Assembly: GCF_020520425.1 (NCBI RefSeq)
Contig: NC_079487.1
Span: 85,193,141-85,257,140, forward strand
Reading direction: 5' to 3'
Length of the DNA stretch: 64,000 nucleotides
Source of the DNA: Spinacia oleracea
Lineage: Eukaryota > Streptophyta > Magnoliopsida > Caryophyllales > Amaranthaceae
The first letter of the stretch is position 1. Each line of letters opens with the position of its first letter. Made by a program: the position numbers and the translations under genes. The notes below the pieces were generated by a model. The model ran no database searches and was not told the origin of the DNA. It was given only the letters and a program-made list of their open reading frames with translations. Shown piece after piece: positions 1 to 9,881 of the stretch.

Positions 1-754
1 TAAGTCGATAACCATCAGGCAGACCATAAAACTCTTTACCAACAACAGCGTGATTCTCTTTTCGCGCATCATCAGTCCACTTAACATTCAGCTTCGCGTG
101 TAAGGGACCAAAAGCAGAGGCCTCAGAAAGGAAGGGCGTCGAATCCCCAGGAACGACATTCTCTTCCACGTAGTTTGGAAAAGGCCTCATCTCGTTTACC
201 TGGGCCAAAATATCTTCCCCACCAGCTTGCTCATCCACAGAAATAGTGACATGGTTGGCCATCATAGAACGAAAAATAGATTCCCGGCGTCTGTAAACAC
301 GTAAAGACAGTTTAGACTCATTAGCTCCAGCAAGCTGCTCAAAATCATCTAACCAGGCCTGTCAAGACAGAGGCTGAACATCAAGCCCTGGGGGGACATT
401 GGACGGCGGATTTATCCTAACTATCCGCGACAGATAGTCATGGCGCATCTCCCTAAGAGTTTGACGAAAAGATGGGGACAGGTCGGCTGTAGAGTCAAGA
501 CGCCCAGAATCACCCGCATCTGGGGGGGGCGACTCCTCCCCAGAGGATTCATCGTCAGAGGACAAAGGAATCACAGCAGGCACAGAGCGAGACAAAACAT
601 CATGCATTGATTTGGTTCTGTGCTCAGCAAAAGCTCGAGTCTCCTCATCAGAAGATAAAGAGACAGAGGAGGGAGAAGAGGTAACATAGGAAGCAGAGGA
701 AACGCTTTTAGCGTCTGAGCTACTAAGGTTTTGGCTATCAGATGCATCAGACAT
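1..754 (-). pseudogene. Antisense ORF of a Ty3/gypsy (Tat/Retand-type) element, broken by an in-frame stop
   Basis: Read on the minus strand, a frame starts at an ATG at 754-752 and gives a Ser/Asp/Glu-rich N-terminus (MSDASDSQNLSSSD...). It reaches a TGA at 364-362. The same frame then stays open to the window edge (QAWLDDFEQLAG..., later ...EFYGLPDGYRL), so the TGA looks like a single nonsense change inside a longer protein. The ORF lies just upstream of, and antisense to, a plus-strand gypsy-type LTR. Antisense ORFs between pol and the 3' LTR are known in Tat/Retand elements, and some encode 'putative gypsy type transposon' proteins. That family assignment is inference, because the diagnostic domain would lie outside the window. 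Function unknown. Confidence 0.5.
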
Positions 755-1497
755 TGTGAACTGAAAGTCACAGGAAAAGGGAAAAAGGCACAAAGGTAAA
801 TAACACAAAAAAAAAAAAAGCTACTCAACAATGGCGGAAGTTCAAAAACGACTCAACAATGGCGAAAAATACCAGAAATTGAAACCCAAAAACCTCCAGA
901 AACACTAAATTCAAGCAAACAACAAACGAAAGTTGCACAAAAGAATCGAAAAAACAACAAAAGATAGAAACTTACCGGAAAAGGAAGATAGGGTTAGAAT
1001 CAAAAGGAACACGGCGACGGAAACCTCCCTTCGCGAAATGGCAAATGAAAACACGAAGGGCAAATGACCACCACAAGCAGCGAAAACACTAGCAATTGAC
1101 CGGAAAAGTGACGACAAACACAGAAATGAGCAAAAGATCGAATTTTGAGAAGACTTTTGCAAATAGTAAGCAACGAAGAATGAGAGCACTCGAGTATTTT
1201 CTTCAGAAACACCAAGGAGAGAGAAAGTAAGAAATGAAGATGAAGAAGGAAGGAAGTTACCTTTTTTTTTAAGAAGCCAAAGAAGAACGGCTAGGATGCG
1301 AGCAACGATACAGTTGCACAAGCAGGATGAAGGACACGTGTAGACCTCAGTTCAACTGAACTCAAGCATGACGAAGGACGGTCCAGATTGAGCGACGATT
1401 CCAATTGACTCTTCAGATGGGCAACGCGTGGCACAAGGAAAAGCCGGTTAAAATCCCCAAAGATTTCTTACCATTTCACCCCAAAGAAAGCCCGCCC
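755..1497. other. Non-coding part of the gypsy element between antisense ORF and LTR
   Basis: I see no convincing coding region here. Open frames in 911-1321 have ordinary composition and no recognisable motif. The stretch is probably the untranslated region, and possibly the promoter, of the antisense ORF on the minus strand. Confidence 0.4.
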
Positions 1498-2213
1498 AAA
1501 AAAAAAAAAAAAAAAAGAGCAGACCTAATTCGAGAAATTAGATCTACTCTTGAGGGACTGGTAGCAAGAGAATACATAACCAGGACAAAAGCAAAAAGCC
1601 AACAAAACAAGCATTACAGCCCCAAAGAGGCCAGATCAAGAACAGAAGAGCAGACCTGACTTAAAAAGTCAGCTCTACTCTTGAGGGACTAGTTGTACGG
1701 GGTCATATCCAGAGAGGACAGAACATTAATGACAGAGCAAACTCTGACACCCAGGACACACCCAAGTCAAAGAAAGACTCTAAGCCCCAAGCCAAGCATA
1801 CGCAACCCAGGCAGATCAAACCTCCCCATATCACATATAGGACATAGAGCAGAGCCAGACAAAGTTGCATCAGTCCAAGAAAGGACCCGCAGGCTAAACG
1901 ACAACGACAAAGAATAAAGTACATCGCCGTCATACACGTGGCGGAATCCAAATAGGCCAAAGTACAGAATAGTACGCCTATAAATAGCACCCACATCACT
2001 CATGATGGGACACATTCTTACACACGGTACTTGCTCCACCTTCTCTCTATATTCGCTCTCTAAAGACTTCTTATCTATTTGCTGACTTAGGCATCGGAGG
2101 GGGTTTCCTCGGTTAAACCCCCGAGGTTAGCTCACGTTTGCTCTGCTTGACAGGGCCAAGGCACTTCGGAACGTCCTCCCAGTTCCATACTCGGAACACT
2201 TACCGTTTCGTAC
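1498..2213 (+). mobile_element. 3' polypurine tract and LTR of a Ty3/gypsy (Tat-like) retrotransposon
   Basis: A run of about 18 A followed by GAG (1500-1519) fits a polypurine tract. The LTR probably starts at the TG at 1551 (tgagggactgg) and ends near 2213. It has a TATA box (tataaata, 1979-1986). Its 3' part carries a 'ctgacttaggcatcggaggggg' type block (from 2081), which I associate with the U5 side of plant Tat LTRs. Two short hairpins of the form gagcagacct...ctactc (about 1518-1550 and 1648-1681) are each followed by ttgagggact. The right border is set by the sudden return of RNase T2 coding sequence. The left LTR and the TSD lie outside the window, so exact ends are approximate. Confidence 0.6.
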
Positions 2214-2737
2214 TAGTGTAGTGAAAATCCTCTGGTACATCTTTGTGAAGAGTGTCATTGAATTTTGAAAATACTCTTTGACGGGTTGGCCGGAGCAAGT
2301 TCCGTGTTTTTCCCATTCATATTTCCAGAATTGGTTTTCTGGTTGATAATAACTTGGCCAGTAATACAGAAGGTCTTTCCTTATATCCTACACCAAAAAG
2401 ATTAAAAGAAATGAGTACTAATTACTTTGAGCGAAAAAGTAATACATACAAACATGGATTGTGCATAAGGTGTAAATACATTCAAAGCTGAACCACTGAA
2501 AGGATGGTTTGTGCAATACTCCATTCTTGAACCATTTCCATGTGTTGGCCATACTCCGTGCAGTCGAAGATTGGCTGGAGGGGTCTTATTGCACCCATGT
2601 TTGATTGTGCATAAGGCCATAGGCCACTCAAAAGCAACCACTGCGAATGGTGGTTTAGGGAGGGAAGGAGGTGGGCATCGTACAAATGATGCAAACACAA
2701 TAAGCATAAACGTTGCGATAAAAAGGAAGGTAGCCAT
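2214..2737 (-). pseudogene. S-like RNase T2 gene, truncated by LTR insertion
   Basis: Minus strand. Exon 1 (2737-2450, 96 aa) has a hydrophobic signal peptide (about residues 1-20), a secreted RNase T2 start (FAVVAFEWPMALC) and active-site block CAS1, LRLHGVWPTH, with His60. The donor GTATGT (2449-2444) and an acceptor TAG (2390-2388) join in phase 0 to exon 2 (2387 downward), which holds CAS2 as FWKYEWEKHGTCS with the catalytic Glu/Lys/His set. One intron between CAS1 and CAS2 is the usual layout of S-RNases and S-like RNases. The normal protein is about 220-230 aa. Here the frame stops about 155 codons in, where gypsy LTR sequence begins (about 2213), so the C-terminal third is lost or displaced beyond the window. 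The encoded product would have cleaved RNA in the secretory/extracellular space. Confidence 0.85.
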
Positions 2738-2800
2738 TTTTGTGGAGGAGGAAATAGGATTTGATGATAATTTAGCACAAATTATAACGTTTCATACAGC

Positions 2801-2811
2801 CCTTTTATAAA
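2801..2811 (-). promoter_or_regulatory. TATA box of the broken RNase T2 gene
   Basis: Minus-strand TTATAAAAGG lies about 65 bases upstream of the RNase ATG at 2737. The gene therefore keeps its promoter although its 3' part is cut off by the retrotransposon. Confidence 0.55.
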
Positions 2812-2837
2812 GATAGGATTAGCTAGCAGACTTACTG

Positions 2838-3484
2838 TTTCTACTGTTGTTTTACACGTAAAACAGAGCAGAAATGGAAGTCTGAAAGTGCTTAAACACT
2901 CCTTTTAAGCAATTTAATCACCTCCTTTGTACATCTAACAAACTGTGTATCAAAGAAGAACGCAAATGGAATTTGAAGCCCAACAGTAATCAACCTGGCC
3001 TTTTCTTTTCTTTTGAACTACACCATGCCACAATGCAAAACCTTAAAGTAAACAAAGACTTTACAACTAATGGATGAAAAGTAGGTCGTTTTGATGGCAA
3101 TTAACATAGATGGATACGACTAATGTGCTTAACTTAGCGCGCCTTGATATCCTTGACAAAATACTTTCAAGTTTCAACTCGATCTTCAAGATAATATGAG
3201 TTGACATCAAGTCAACCAGTAGAACTAATGTACATCATTAATGCCACTACCCTTACAAATCAATCAATCTTCAAGGATGAGTATAAGTATATGAGTCTAG
3301 CAAACATCACCAAGCGTAGCTCTAATTAATCCATGTGGACTGCAGGACTGTGGAGAGTGGTGTAAATCATACATTAGCAAGAATGTAATTATCAGCTTTG
3401 AAACTACGGTTGTCAATGAGGCGTACAAGTTTGTCTATTTAAAATGAGGACCGAACAGCTAAAAGACATGAACATATAGTTCTC
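2838..3484. other. Intergenic region, no gene seen
   Basis: AT-rich, no open frame with recognisable protein similarity on either strand. It holds the upstream region of the RNase gene at its left end. Confidence 0.5.
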
Positions 3485-3487
3485 TGA

Positions 3488-3879
3488 GGGCACGCTTGGA
3501 TTGGGTGTAATGGATTACGAGGGTAATAAAAGTCAAACCACCATAATAAAAGAACAATGAAGGTGAATTGAGGTGGTTGCAAGGAGGATGGTGTGGTGGT
3601 ATTGTGATGAGAAGTTGTGGTAGTGGTGGTGTTGTGAGGAGAAGGGAGGAAGGGGGGAAGTAATTACCCCAAAATGAGGGTAATAATCACCCTAGTGGGA
3701 TGGTGGGTAACTATTCCCCCCATGATGAGGGTATTTGTTCCCCCTTCTCTTTTATTTTCTTCTTGCCAATACTAGCTTGTTCCCTTTGCCACCACTTCAC
3801 CCCCTTATCATCCCCTTCAATTACCTTAGTTTGACTTTTATTACCCCTTTAATACATTACCCTCAATCCAAGCATGCCC
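3488..3879. mobile_element. Tourist-like MITE
   Basis: The ends are imperfect inverted repeats of about 48 bp: gggcacgcttggattggg on the left and the reverse complement of ccctcaatccaagcatgccc on the right, both continuing to ggtaataaaagtca. A 3-bp duplication tga flanks it (3485-3487 and 3880-3882). Length 392 bp with no ORF. The TIR style and 3-bp TSD suggest the PIF/Harbinger (Tourist) group, although that group usually prefers TTA/TAA targets. Confidence 0.75.
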
Positions 3880-4575
3880 TGAAAGTGAATTAATCCAAGT
3901 CCACTGAGGGACTGAACCAGACCCAGTTAACCAAAAGTCTAAGACAACCATTGGAAGTAATTAAACTGAGAGAAAACCATCTACTCCGTAATATAAATCC
4001 CACTGCGAGGAACATCAAGACACAAGAATTGCTCACCATCACTTTCTCACCCCCTTTTTAACCAACTATGTCAAAGTTACCATTCAGTTCCCAATGTGTT
4101 TTTTTCTTTTACTTTAGTTTGTTGCTTTGTTTTCTCCTTGACCAAAATTTCATTGTCAGCATGAATTTTGACATTTGTCTAATTACCATAGAAACCTTAT
4201 ATCTTATATTCAGAATGATCAAGTACCAAATTTAGGCCAGTCAAAATGACAACACCCTTCTATCCACATATAATAGTCCTCTTGGGCCTTTTTTCCATCT
4301 TCAAGGTGTTTTTATTTTCAGTCAACTTTTATTTCCCATTGTATATCATCTACATATTGAAAGCTATACATAGAATGTGAACAAAATCTTCTGGAACCTC
4401 TTTTACGTTAAATTACGATATATTTTCTGATTATTTGATGGACGATGGTTAAGTTTGCAATGTCTGACCCAAAAAGTTGACAAGGGACTATCATTTGTGG
4501 ATAGAAAGTAATCTGTAATCACATATGCAAACAGCATTTTCAAAAAGAAGTTCAAGTTGGACCATCATGATTTAC
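3880..4575. other. Intergenic; membrane-domain exons of TM9SF absent
   Basis: This is where the nine-helix exons of the adjacent TM9SF fragment would be expected on the minus strand. I find no WASRWDTY-type or transmembrane coding sequence, only AT-rich DNA. Confidence 0.45.
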
Positions 4576-5827
4576 CTGGAAAATAACATCATAAGTTGAT
4601 AACTAAACACAGTATCTTCGTTTTCTTCAACTTCTTCAGGACCAGATGAGGTATATGTCTTCTCGTTTTGAGTTTTGCAAGTAGTCTTCTCGTTCCATTT
4701 CCCTTCATATTCATGGTTAACACTGGAATCAAAAGGATGAGTATCATGAGATTTGTGATGTATGTAGGGTCAGTGGTCGGGGTGGGATGAGGATCATTGT
4801 GGACTAACCTCGAAGGTTTGACCTCAAACCCCACAATCTCTGCTAAGTCAGTGAGAGCATCTTTGTGATACTTGACAGTAAACACCAGATGATTGTAAAT
4901 GAAGTACTTAAAATGTTCGGTCTGTATACAGAAGAAGTTAACAACTGGGTGAAACTAAGATTCATTATGCTCGGACATGCCAAGATGACACAAGTTGAGT
5001 AGATGATATACTCACACCAGCATAGTGCCCCATAATTCCTATACGGAAACCAATTTGATAATAGTCTGCAGCTTCTTGAGGTAGTGGTTGATAACGAACA
5101 GCAGCAGGAAGCCCATCCAGGACCCTAACACTGCAGACACAGTAGTTGAATGCAAATCAACAAAAGACAGAAGCAGGGTACATGTATTTCAATTTGCTTA
5201 TCAGACAATATCGTCAACCAGTGTATCTTATGAGGCTTTGGAGGCCAAATATGTTAACCTTTCAGTCATTTTATGAACCCATGATTGAGAAGAAGAAAGG
5301 AAAAAAAAAGCTAGTTCACAGAAAATACTTGGAAATAATTATTTCTGCAATGAGTTCTTCAACTCCATTGAAATTGAAAACAGCACATGTATGTGGAAGA
5401 AAGAAGGGAAAGGAATTTTCCTAGTACTTCCTCTCCTTCTTTCCTTCGTGCAATTCAATTTAGTTGCATACATGTGAACATGATCATACTCATGAATTTT
5501 CTCTTGGAATGAGTTAATGACTTTGCTGATAGCTCATCAAGAGTGATACGACAGACTACTCTGCACATCTGTGGCTCCCAGCATCTTGAAATACAGAATT
5601 TTGAAACTGGCCATTATAGTGAAGACTAGATTTCAAATTAAGTTTTGAGTAGTCAAATAGTTGTACTCACCACAAAAGGAGAGTCTATAAGTCGATGGCC
5701 AATAAATTCATCAAAATATCCAGCAGTGTCAACTGTAGTATTTGGATGACATAAAGGAAGACAATAGTATGTAAGGAAGCTGAGCAGCAGAAGTTAACTT
5801 GTCAACTTTCACCATCAATGGATCTAC
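4576..5827 (-). pseudogene. TM9SF/EMP70 (endomembrane protein 70) N-terminal gene fragment
   Basis: Five exon-like blocks on the minus strand spell the lumenal N-terminal domain of transmembrane-9 superfamily proteins, which reside in Golgi/endosome membranes. Block 1 (5827-5671): PLMVKVDKLTSAAQLPY, then, after a one-base frame shift near 5768, YCLPLCHPNTTVD...RLIDSPFV with donor GTGAGT. Block 2 (about 5607-5472): WEPQMCRVVCRITLDEL, then a shifted frame, NSFQEKIHEY. Block 3 (5130-5016): VRVLDGLPAAVRYQP...IGFRIGIMG. Block 4 (4921-4809): KYFIYNHLVFTVKYHKD...IVGFEVKPS. Block 5 (4722-4576): VNHEYEGKWNEKTTC...EENEDTVFSY. Introns between blocks 3-4 and 4-5 are in phase with good GT-AG signals. The two frame shifts, the missing signal peptide and the missing nine transmembrane helices show a decayed, 3'-truncated copy. 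Confidence 0.8.
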
Positions 5828-5929
5828 TTGAAACCAGAAGAAGTACCGGAAACGACACTTATCTCATAGTCAGACTACATACTACAAGATACACTCACCG
5901 ATGAGAAAAAGAGCATGCTAACTGTCACG

Positions 5930-6125
5930 GTCCGAGTGTTTTGACACCGGATCGTGCATCGCGCTCTTGCCTATGGGGCGGCATGGGCGCAAGCCTTGTG
6001 CGGAAAGTGAATCTCAAGGCTCGGTACACGAGGGGGTGTTTGCTTTAAAATGGGCACTCTTGCCTATTGGCAACAAGAGCGAGGGTCAAGTGTCGATCGG
6101 GGCGCTTGTGTGCCTTAAGAAGCTT
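5930..6125. other. GC-rich block of unknown origin, possibly a retroelement end
   Basis: This block differs in base composition from its AT-rich surroundings. It begins tgtcacggtccgag and contains a repeated cactcttgcctat / gcgctcttgcctat motif (about 5961 and 6055). It resembles the start of an LTR, but I found no partner copy in the window, so the nature is open. Confidence 0.3.
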
Positions 6126-6501
6126 ACTAATTAATTATTTTAACTTTCAATTATACCAAGTGAGATGAAGGCTTTGAGTTCAGTCTTTGTTGTCGCCAAC
6201 TCTCTTATGCTGCAGCTCCATGGTTCCAACAAAAGAGAAGAACTAACTTGCATTCTCCCTACCAAATTCAGCCCCAATCACCACTAAACCAACAAATAAT
6301 TGGTACGAAGGGAGTAACTTAAGTATACTGATTATAATTTCCTTATTCAACCTAAATAATGTCACTTTAGAAATTATAAAACCACTTGCAAACTGACAAT
6401 GATAACGAACTAAAATTAGCTACTATAAAAGCCTAGTTAAGTTACCAAATTGATACAATAATATGCTAAAATGAATAATAAAAACACAGCCTCAATTAAG
6501 T

Positions 6502-6879
6502 CTATTTCCTAGGGATATTCTGAGTGTTTTGAGGCGTAGCCGTATTGGTGGCTACCCTAGCGACATCCAAAGCATCAACCTCAGACTTCTTCTTAGAGTA
6601 TAAAACAGTATACCCTATTATAGCAGAAATAGCAAGCCCTGCTATAGTCATAGTGGTATAACTAAAAGGAAGACGACGACGCTGGTGTAGTACCTCCCCG
6701 GGACCACGGCCGTGTCCCGGGGGACGCTGCGACGCCTCCACACCCGCGGCCTTGACATGCTCAAGTGTCATCTTATGGGTGTCAGCCGTTTTTCTCCAAG
6801 ATTGATCACCATCGCCACCCTTGTTGCTTGGATCAATTTTTACATCACCTTTATCTATATTAGGTCCTCCCCACGACAT
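6502..6879 (-). CDS. Small single-pass membrane protein, 125 aa, function unknown
   Basis: The frame runs from ATG at 6879-6877 to a stop at 6504-6502. The N-terminal half is polar and Gly/Lys/Asp-rich. A conserved-looking core follows (residues about 42-70: TLEHVKAAGV, SQRPPGHGRGPGEVLHQ, then RRRLPFSYTT). One hydrophobic helix (about residues 74-95, MTIAGLAISAIIGYTVLY) and a short basic, Thr/Ala-rich tail complete it. No signal peptide, so the helix is probably a tail-side anchor. I recall plant proteins with the PPGH...LHQR...helix layout but cannot name the family. Coding GC content is higher than the flanks, and the frame is intact without introns. Two ACGT cores lie about 135 bases upstream. 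Confidence 0.75.
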   Translation of the reverse strand: MSWGGPNIDKGDVKIDPSNKGGDGDQSWRKTADTHKMTLEHVKAAGVEASQRPPGHGRGPGEVLHQRRRLPFSYTTMTIAGLAISAIIGYTVLYSKKKSEVDALDVARVATNTATPQNTQNIPRK

Positions 6880-7010
6880 AGTAATATGATCTTTTTATTT
6901 TATTTTTTCTTTGTAAAGTAATTATTTGTTGCTCAAATTGTTGTTGTAAGTTTGTGCAAGTAATACAACAATCTTCTTGTTGTTGTGTTTAAAGAGAAAA
7001 GGTTAGCTTG

Positions 7011-7022
7011 GACGTGGCACGT
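7011..7022 (-). promoter_or_regulatory. Paired ACGT (ABRE/G-box-like) elements upstream of the small membrane protein gene
   Basis: Plus-strand gacgtggcacgt contains two ACGT cores (7012-7015 and 7019-7022). GACGTGGC matches the abscisic-acid response element core ACGTGGC. They lie about 135-145 bases before the ATG at 6879. ABA or stress control is inference. Confidence 0.4.
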
Positions 7023-7029
7023 AGTTGGG

Positions 7030-7612
7030 AAGAGTAAGTGAAATTTCTGAAAATATGGAGAGGACATCTGGGTTGAAAGAAATGTTGACAACCTTGATGT
7101 TGGAGCGTTTTTGTTCTGGACATGTGTCTCGTTTTGGTACTGGGAATTTGGAAATGTGTCTTCATTTTTAATAAATAAATAAATACTAAGGTTTCGAAGT
7201 GGCCCAACACTAAATCTATGTGCTAATGTGTAATGGTTTGGTTATGGAAGGGTTAGAGCATGAGGAATGGCAAATAACAATATTTGTTGCTTATTGCTTT
7301 GTTAACTTTTGCCATATTAATTTGTCAAGTCGCACTACAATCTTCCACAAATAATAAGCTACAATTTTTTTTGATTTTGGTAGAAATTACAAAGCTTGTA
7401 AGCTGTAGGAAGCCAATTAGCTCTACAAGTAATAATTCGCCACAATTAGTAACTAGCTCTAATTTTTATTTAATTACAAACTAGTCCTTTAATGGTTAGG
7501 TACAAGGTAGGATGGCTAAATTTGTTACATTAAATTTCTTGCTACAATGTTTTTAAGCTATAAAATTTCTCATTGGTTAGATACAAACTTTCTTGCCCCT
7601 TATAAGATTTTA
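7030..7612. other. Intergenic, no gene seen
   Basis: AT-rich sequence upstream of the small membrane protein gene, up to the Helitron border at 7613. Short open frames here (for example 7284-7484) lack coding character. Confidence 0.4.
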
Positions 7613-8967
7613 CTAGTTTGTGCCCGTGCTAATGCACGGGACTTCTAAAAAAACTAAAAAGCTATTGAAAAATACAATCATGAATACCTAATTAAAAGAT
7701 TATTTGTGGAGGTCAATTCAACTGAATAGATCCAAATTAGCAAATTAATATTTATAAAAATATAAAAATATCTACTATCTTACATGTTTTTCATAACAAT
7801 ACATCTTTTGCAAATGGCAAGAGTCGAATATTGGCAAAGCACGTACTAATATAATAAAGGAAAATTTGGTAATATTAATCCAACCTTTGGCCGATTTTCT
7901 TTTATTAAGCCCACCTACGACATATTTTTTAATAATCCCATCTTTACTACCCATCGACTTTTATTAGGCCCAACACGTCATAAACCTATTGTAGGCGGTA
8001 ATATGTCCCTACGTGGCAGTACTCTATCTCGATATATTCAGTCATCATCATCAATTCATCACCATCTCGATGACTTTTTTACCGATTACCGGTCACTTAA
8101 GCCTAATAAAAGTCGTTGGGTAGTAAAGGTGGGATTATTAAAAAATATGTCGTAGGTGGGATTAATAAAAGAAAACCGGCCAAAGGTTGGATTAATATTA
8201 CCAAATTTTCCATTAATAAATTGGTAATATAACAATACTTTTTTTTTATTTATAGGGAAGAACGGGTTTCGGATAAGTGATATTATCTATATTCCAAAGG
8301 TGGAAAATTTGGTAATATTAATCCAACCTTTTGCCGATTTTCTTTTATTAAGCCCACTTACGACATATTTTTTAATAATCCCACCTTTACCACCCAACGT
8401 CTTTTATTGGGCCCAACACGTCATAAACCTATTGTCGCCGGTAATATATCCCTACGTGGAAGTACTCTCTCTAGATGTATTCAGTCATCATCATCAATTC
8501 ATCACCATCTCGATGATTTTTTCACCAGTTATCGGTCACTTAAGCCCAATAAAAGTCGTTGGGTAGTAAAGGTGGGATTATTAAAAAATATGTCGTAGGT
8601 GGGATTAATAAAAGAAAACCGGCCAAAGGTTGGATTAATATTACCAAATTTTCCTATAATAAATTGGTAATATAACAATACTTTTTTTTTATTTATAGGG
8701 AAGAACGGGTTTCGGATAAGTGATATTATCTATATTTATTAGATTGATTAAATTTTAGCAACTTTGAAAATGTGTTTAAAAATTTCCAACCCATATGTTT
8801 TATTGTTATTCAAGTTTTCAATTTTAAAATTCAAAGATATGCAAGTTGATTTTATTGTTTTTTTCATAAGAATATATTACATTTCCTAATTTAGCCGGTG
8901 AATTAGAGTTCAGGGATTGAGGTTTGGAGTGCTCTCATTAACCATCACTTTGCTTTAATAATATAGA
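7613..8967 (-). mobile_element. Non-autonomous Helitron, 1355 bp
   Basis: On the minus strand the element starts with TCTATATTATTAAAG (8967 downward), preceded by A. It ends in CTAG (7616-7613), followed by T. Seven bases before the CTAG lies the hairpin cccgtgc-taat-gcacggg (7623-7640), the usual Helitron 3' signal. It carries no Rep/helicase coding sequence. The interior is occupied by two copies of a fold-back element. Confidence 0.8.
7859..8744. repeat. Tandem duplication of a fold-back (long-TIR) MITE inside the Helitron
   Basis: A 443-bp unit is present twice, 7859-8301 and 8302-8744. Each unit has a 353-bp fold-back element (7859-8211, 8302-8654) that starts ggaaaatttggtaatattaa and ends with its inverted copy. 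Long arms of roughly 110 bp (…ttttattaggccc / gggc..aataaaagtcg…) flank a short centre. About 90 bp of spacer (attggtaatataacaatac...) is duplicated along with it. The copies differ at a few positions, for example gcccaccta / gcccactta. Confidence 0.85.
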
Positions 8968-9069
8968 TTTAATATATAATTTTATTTATTTTATCGTTTC
9001 CGCATTTTTATTTGTGAACTACTTGCTTAAATGAGCTACAATATTTTGATAGTTTTTCTTTATTCTTCT

Positions 9070-9222
9070 ACGAGACCGCCTTCGGCGAGTGGACTAATAT
9101 ATCTCTCGTCGGTCATGGGTACCTCGATGGACAGCATCCCTCCCAGTTGAGATTTTTTCCATTCTCAAGGCTCAAATGCGAAACCTTGGTTAAGGAGCAA
9201 GAGGCTCTTAACAACTCATGTC
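9070..9222 (-). mobile_element. tRNA-derived SINE
   Basis: The reverse complement reads atgagttgttaagagcctct..., then tgctccttaaccaaggttt, then a B-box-like ttcgcatttgagcc, then gagaatggaaaaaatctc and gggagggatgctg. This matches the layout of plant SINE families with a tRNA-like head. No clear target duplication remains, so it is an older copy and its ends are approximate. Confidence 0.55.
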
Positions 9223-9525
9223 AGTCTCAATTAATACGATATTATTTTTGTGTGAATAGGCCCTTTTTATAGTCATTAGAGTTGCTCTTAAATTATGTGC
9301 ATGTCCGACCTTAATTATTTCTAACTTAAAATTCCTTTTACTTTGAACCTTCAAATTCCTTTTACTTTGAACCTTCTTTTTGTTCAAGACTCAAGCTTAT
9401 CATACACTCGCCTAATTTTTAAATATTTATTTTACCTCAAATTCTCTTGGAAAAATAAAACATTAACATTCTTCTACGGAGTATCTTCTATCAAGATTAC
9501 GGAGTTTTCCAATGGTCATCTTGTA

Positions 9526-9879
9526 TTCCCTCCGTCTCTTTTTATTTTTTACGTTTTCTTTTTTGGGTATTTCAAAATGTTTTTTATCTTTCCTTTTATA
9601 TTATCACATAATTGACTTATTATTCTATCAAAATTTGTGTCCAATTATTATTTTAACCAATTAAATTCATTGGGACATTAAATTTTTCACACTTTTTCAT
9701 TGGGACATTAATTTTTTCTCATTTTCCAATATCTGAATTTTGATAAAAGCAAAAACATTATAAATAAATGTAATTTATCTTGTTTAAATAAAAAATTTGA
9801 GAAATCTCGATACAAATTAATTAATCGTTAAAACGCGTGAAAAATCCCAAACATAAAAAACAAAAAGAGACGGAGTGAG
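9526..9879. mobile_element. Stowaway-like MITE
   Basis: Left end ttccctccgtctctttttat and right end aaaaagagacggagtgag are inverted repeats of about 30 bp, flanked by TA (9524-9525 and 9880-9881). The CTCCCTCCGT-type terminus is characteristic of Tc1/Mariner-related Stowaway elements. No ORF of interest inside. Confidence 0.75.
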
Positions 9880-9881
9880 TA

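Noticed and set aside
7859..8744. CRISPR-like or hairpin array
   Set aside because: Only two long units with fold-back arms. It is a duplicated MITE in a plant Helitron.
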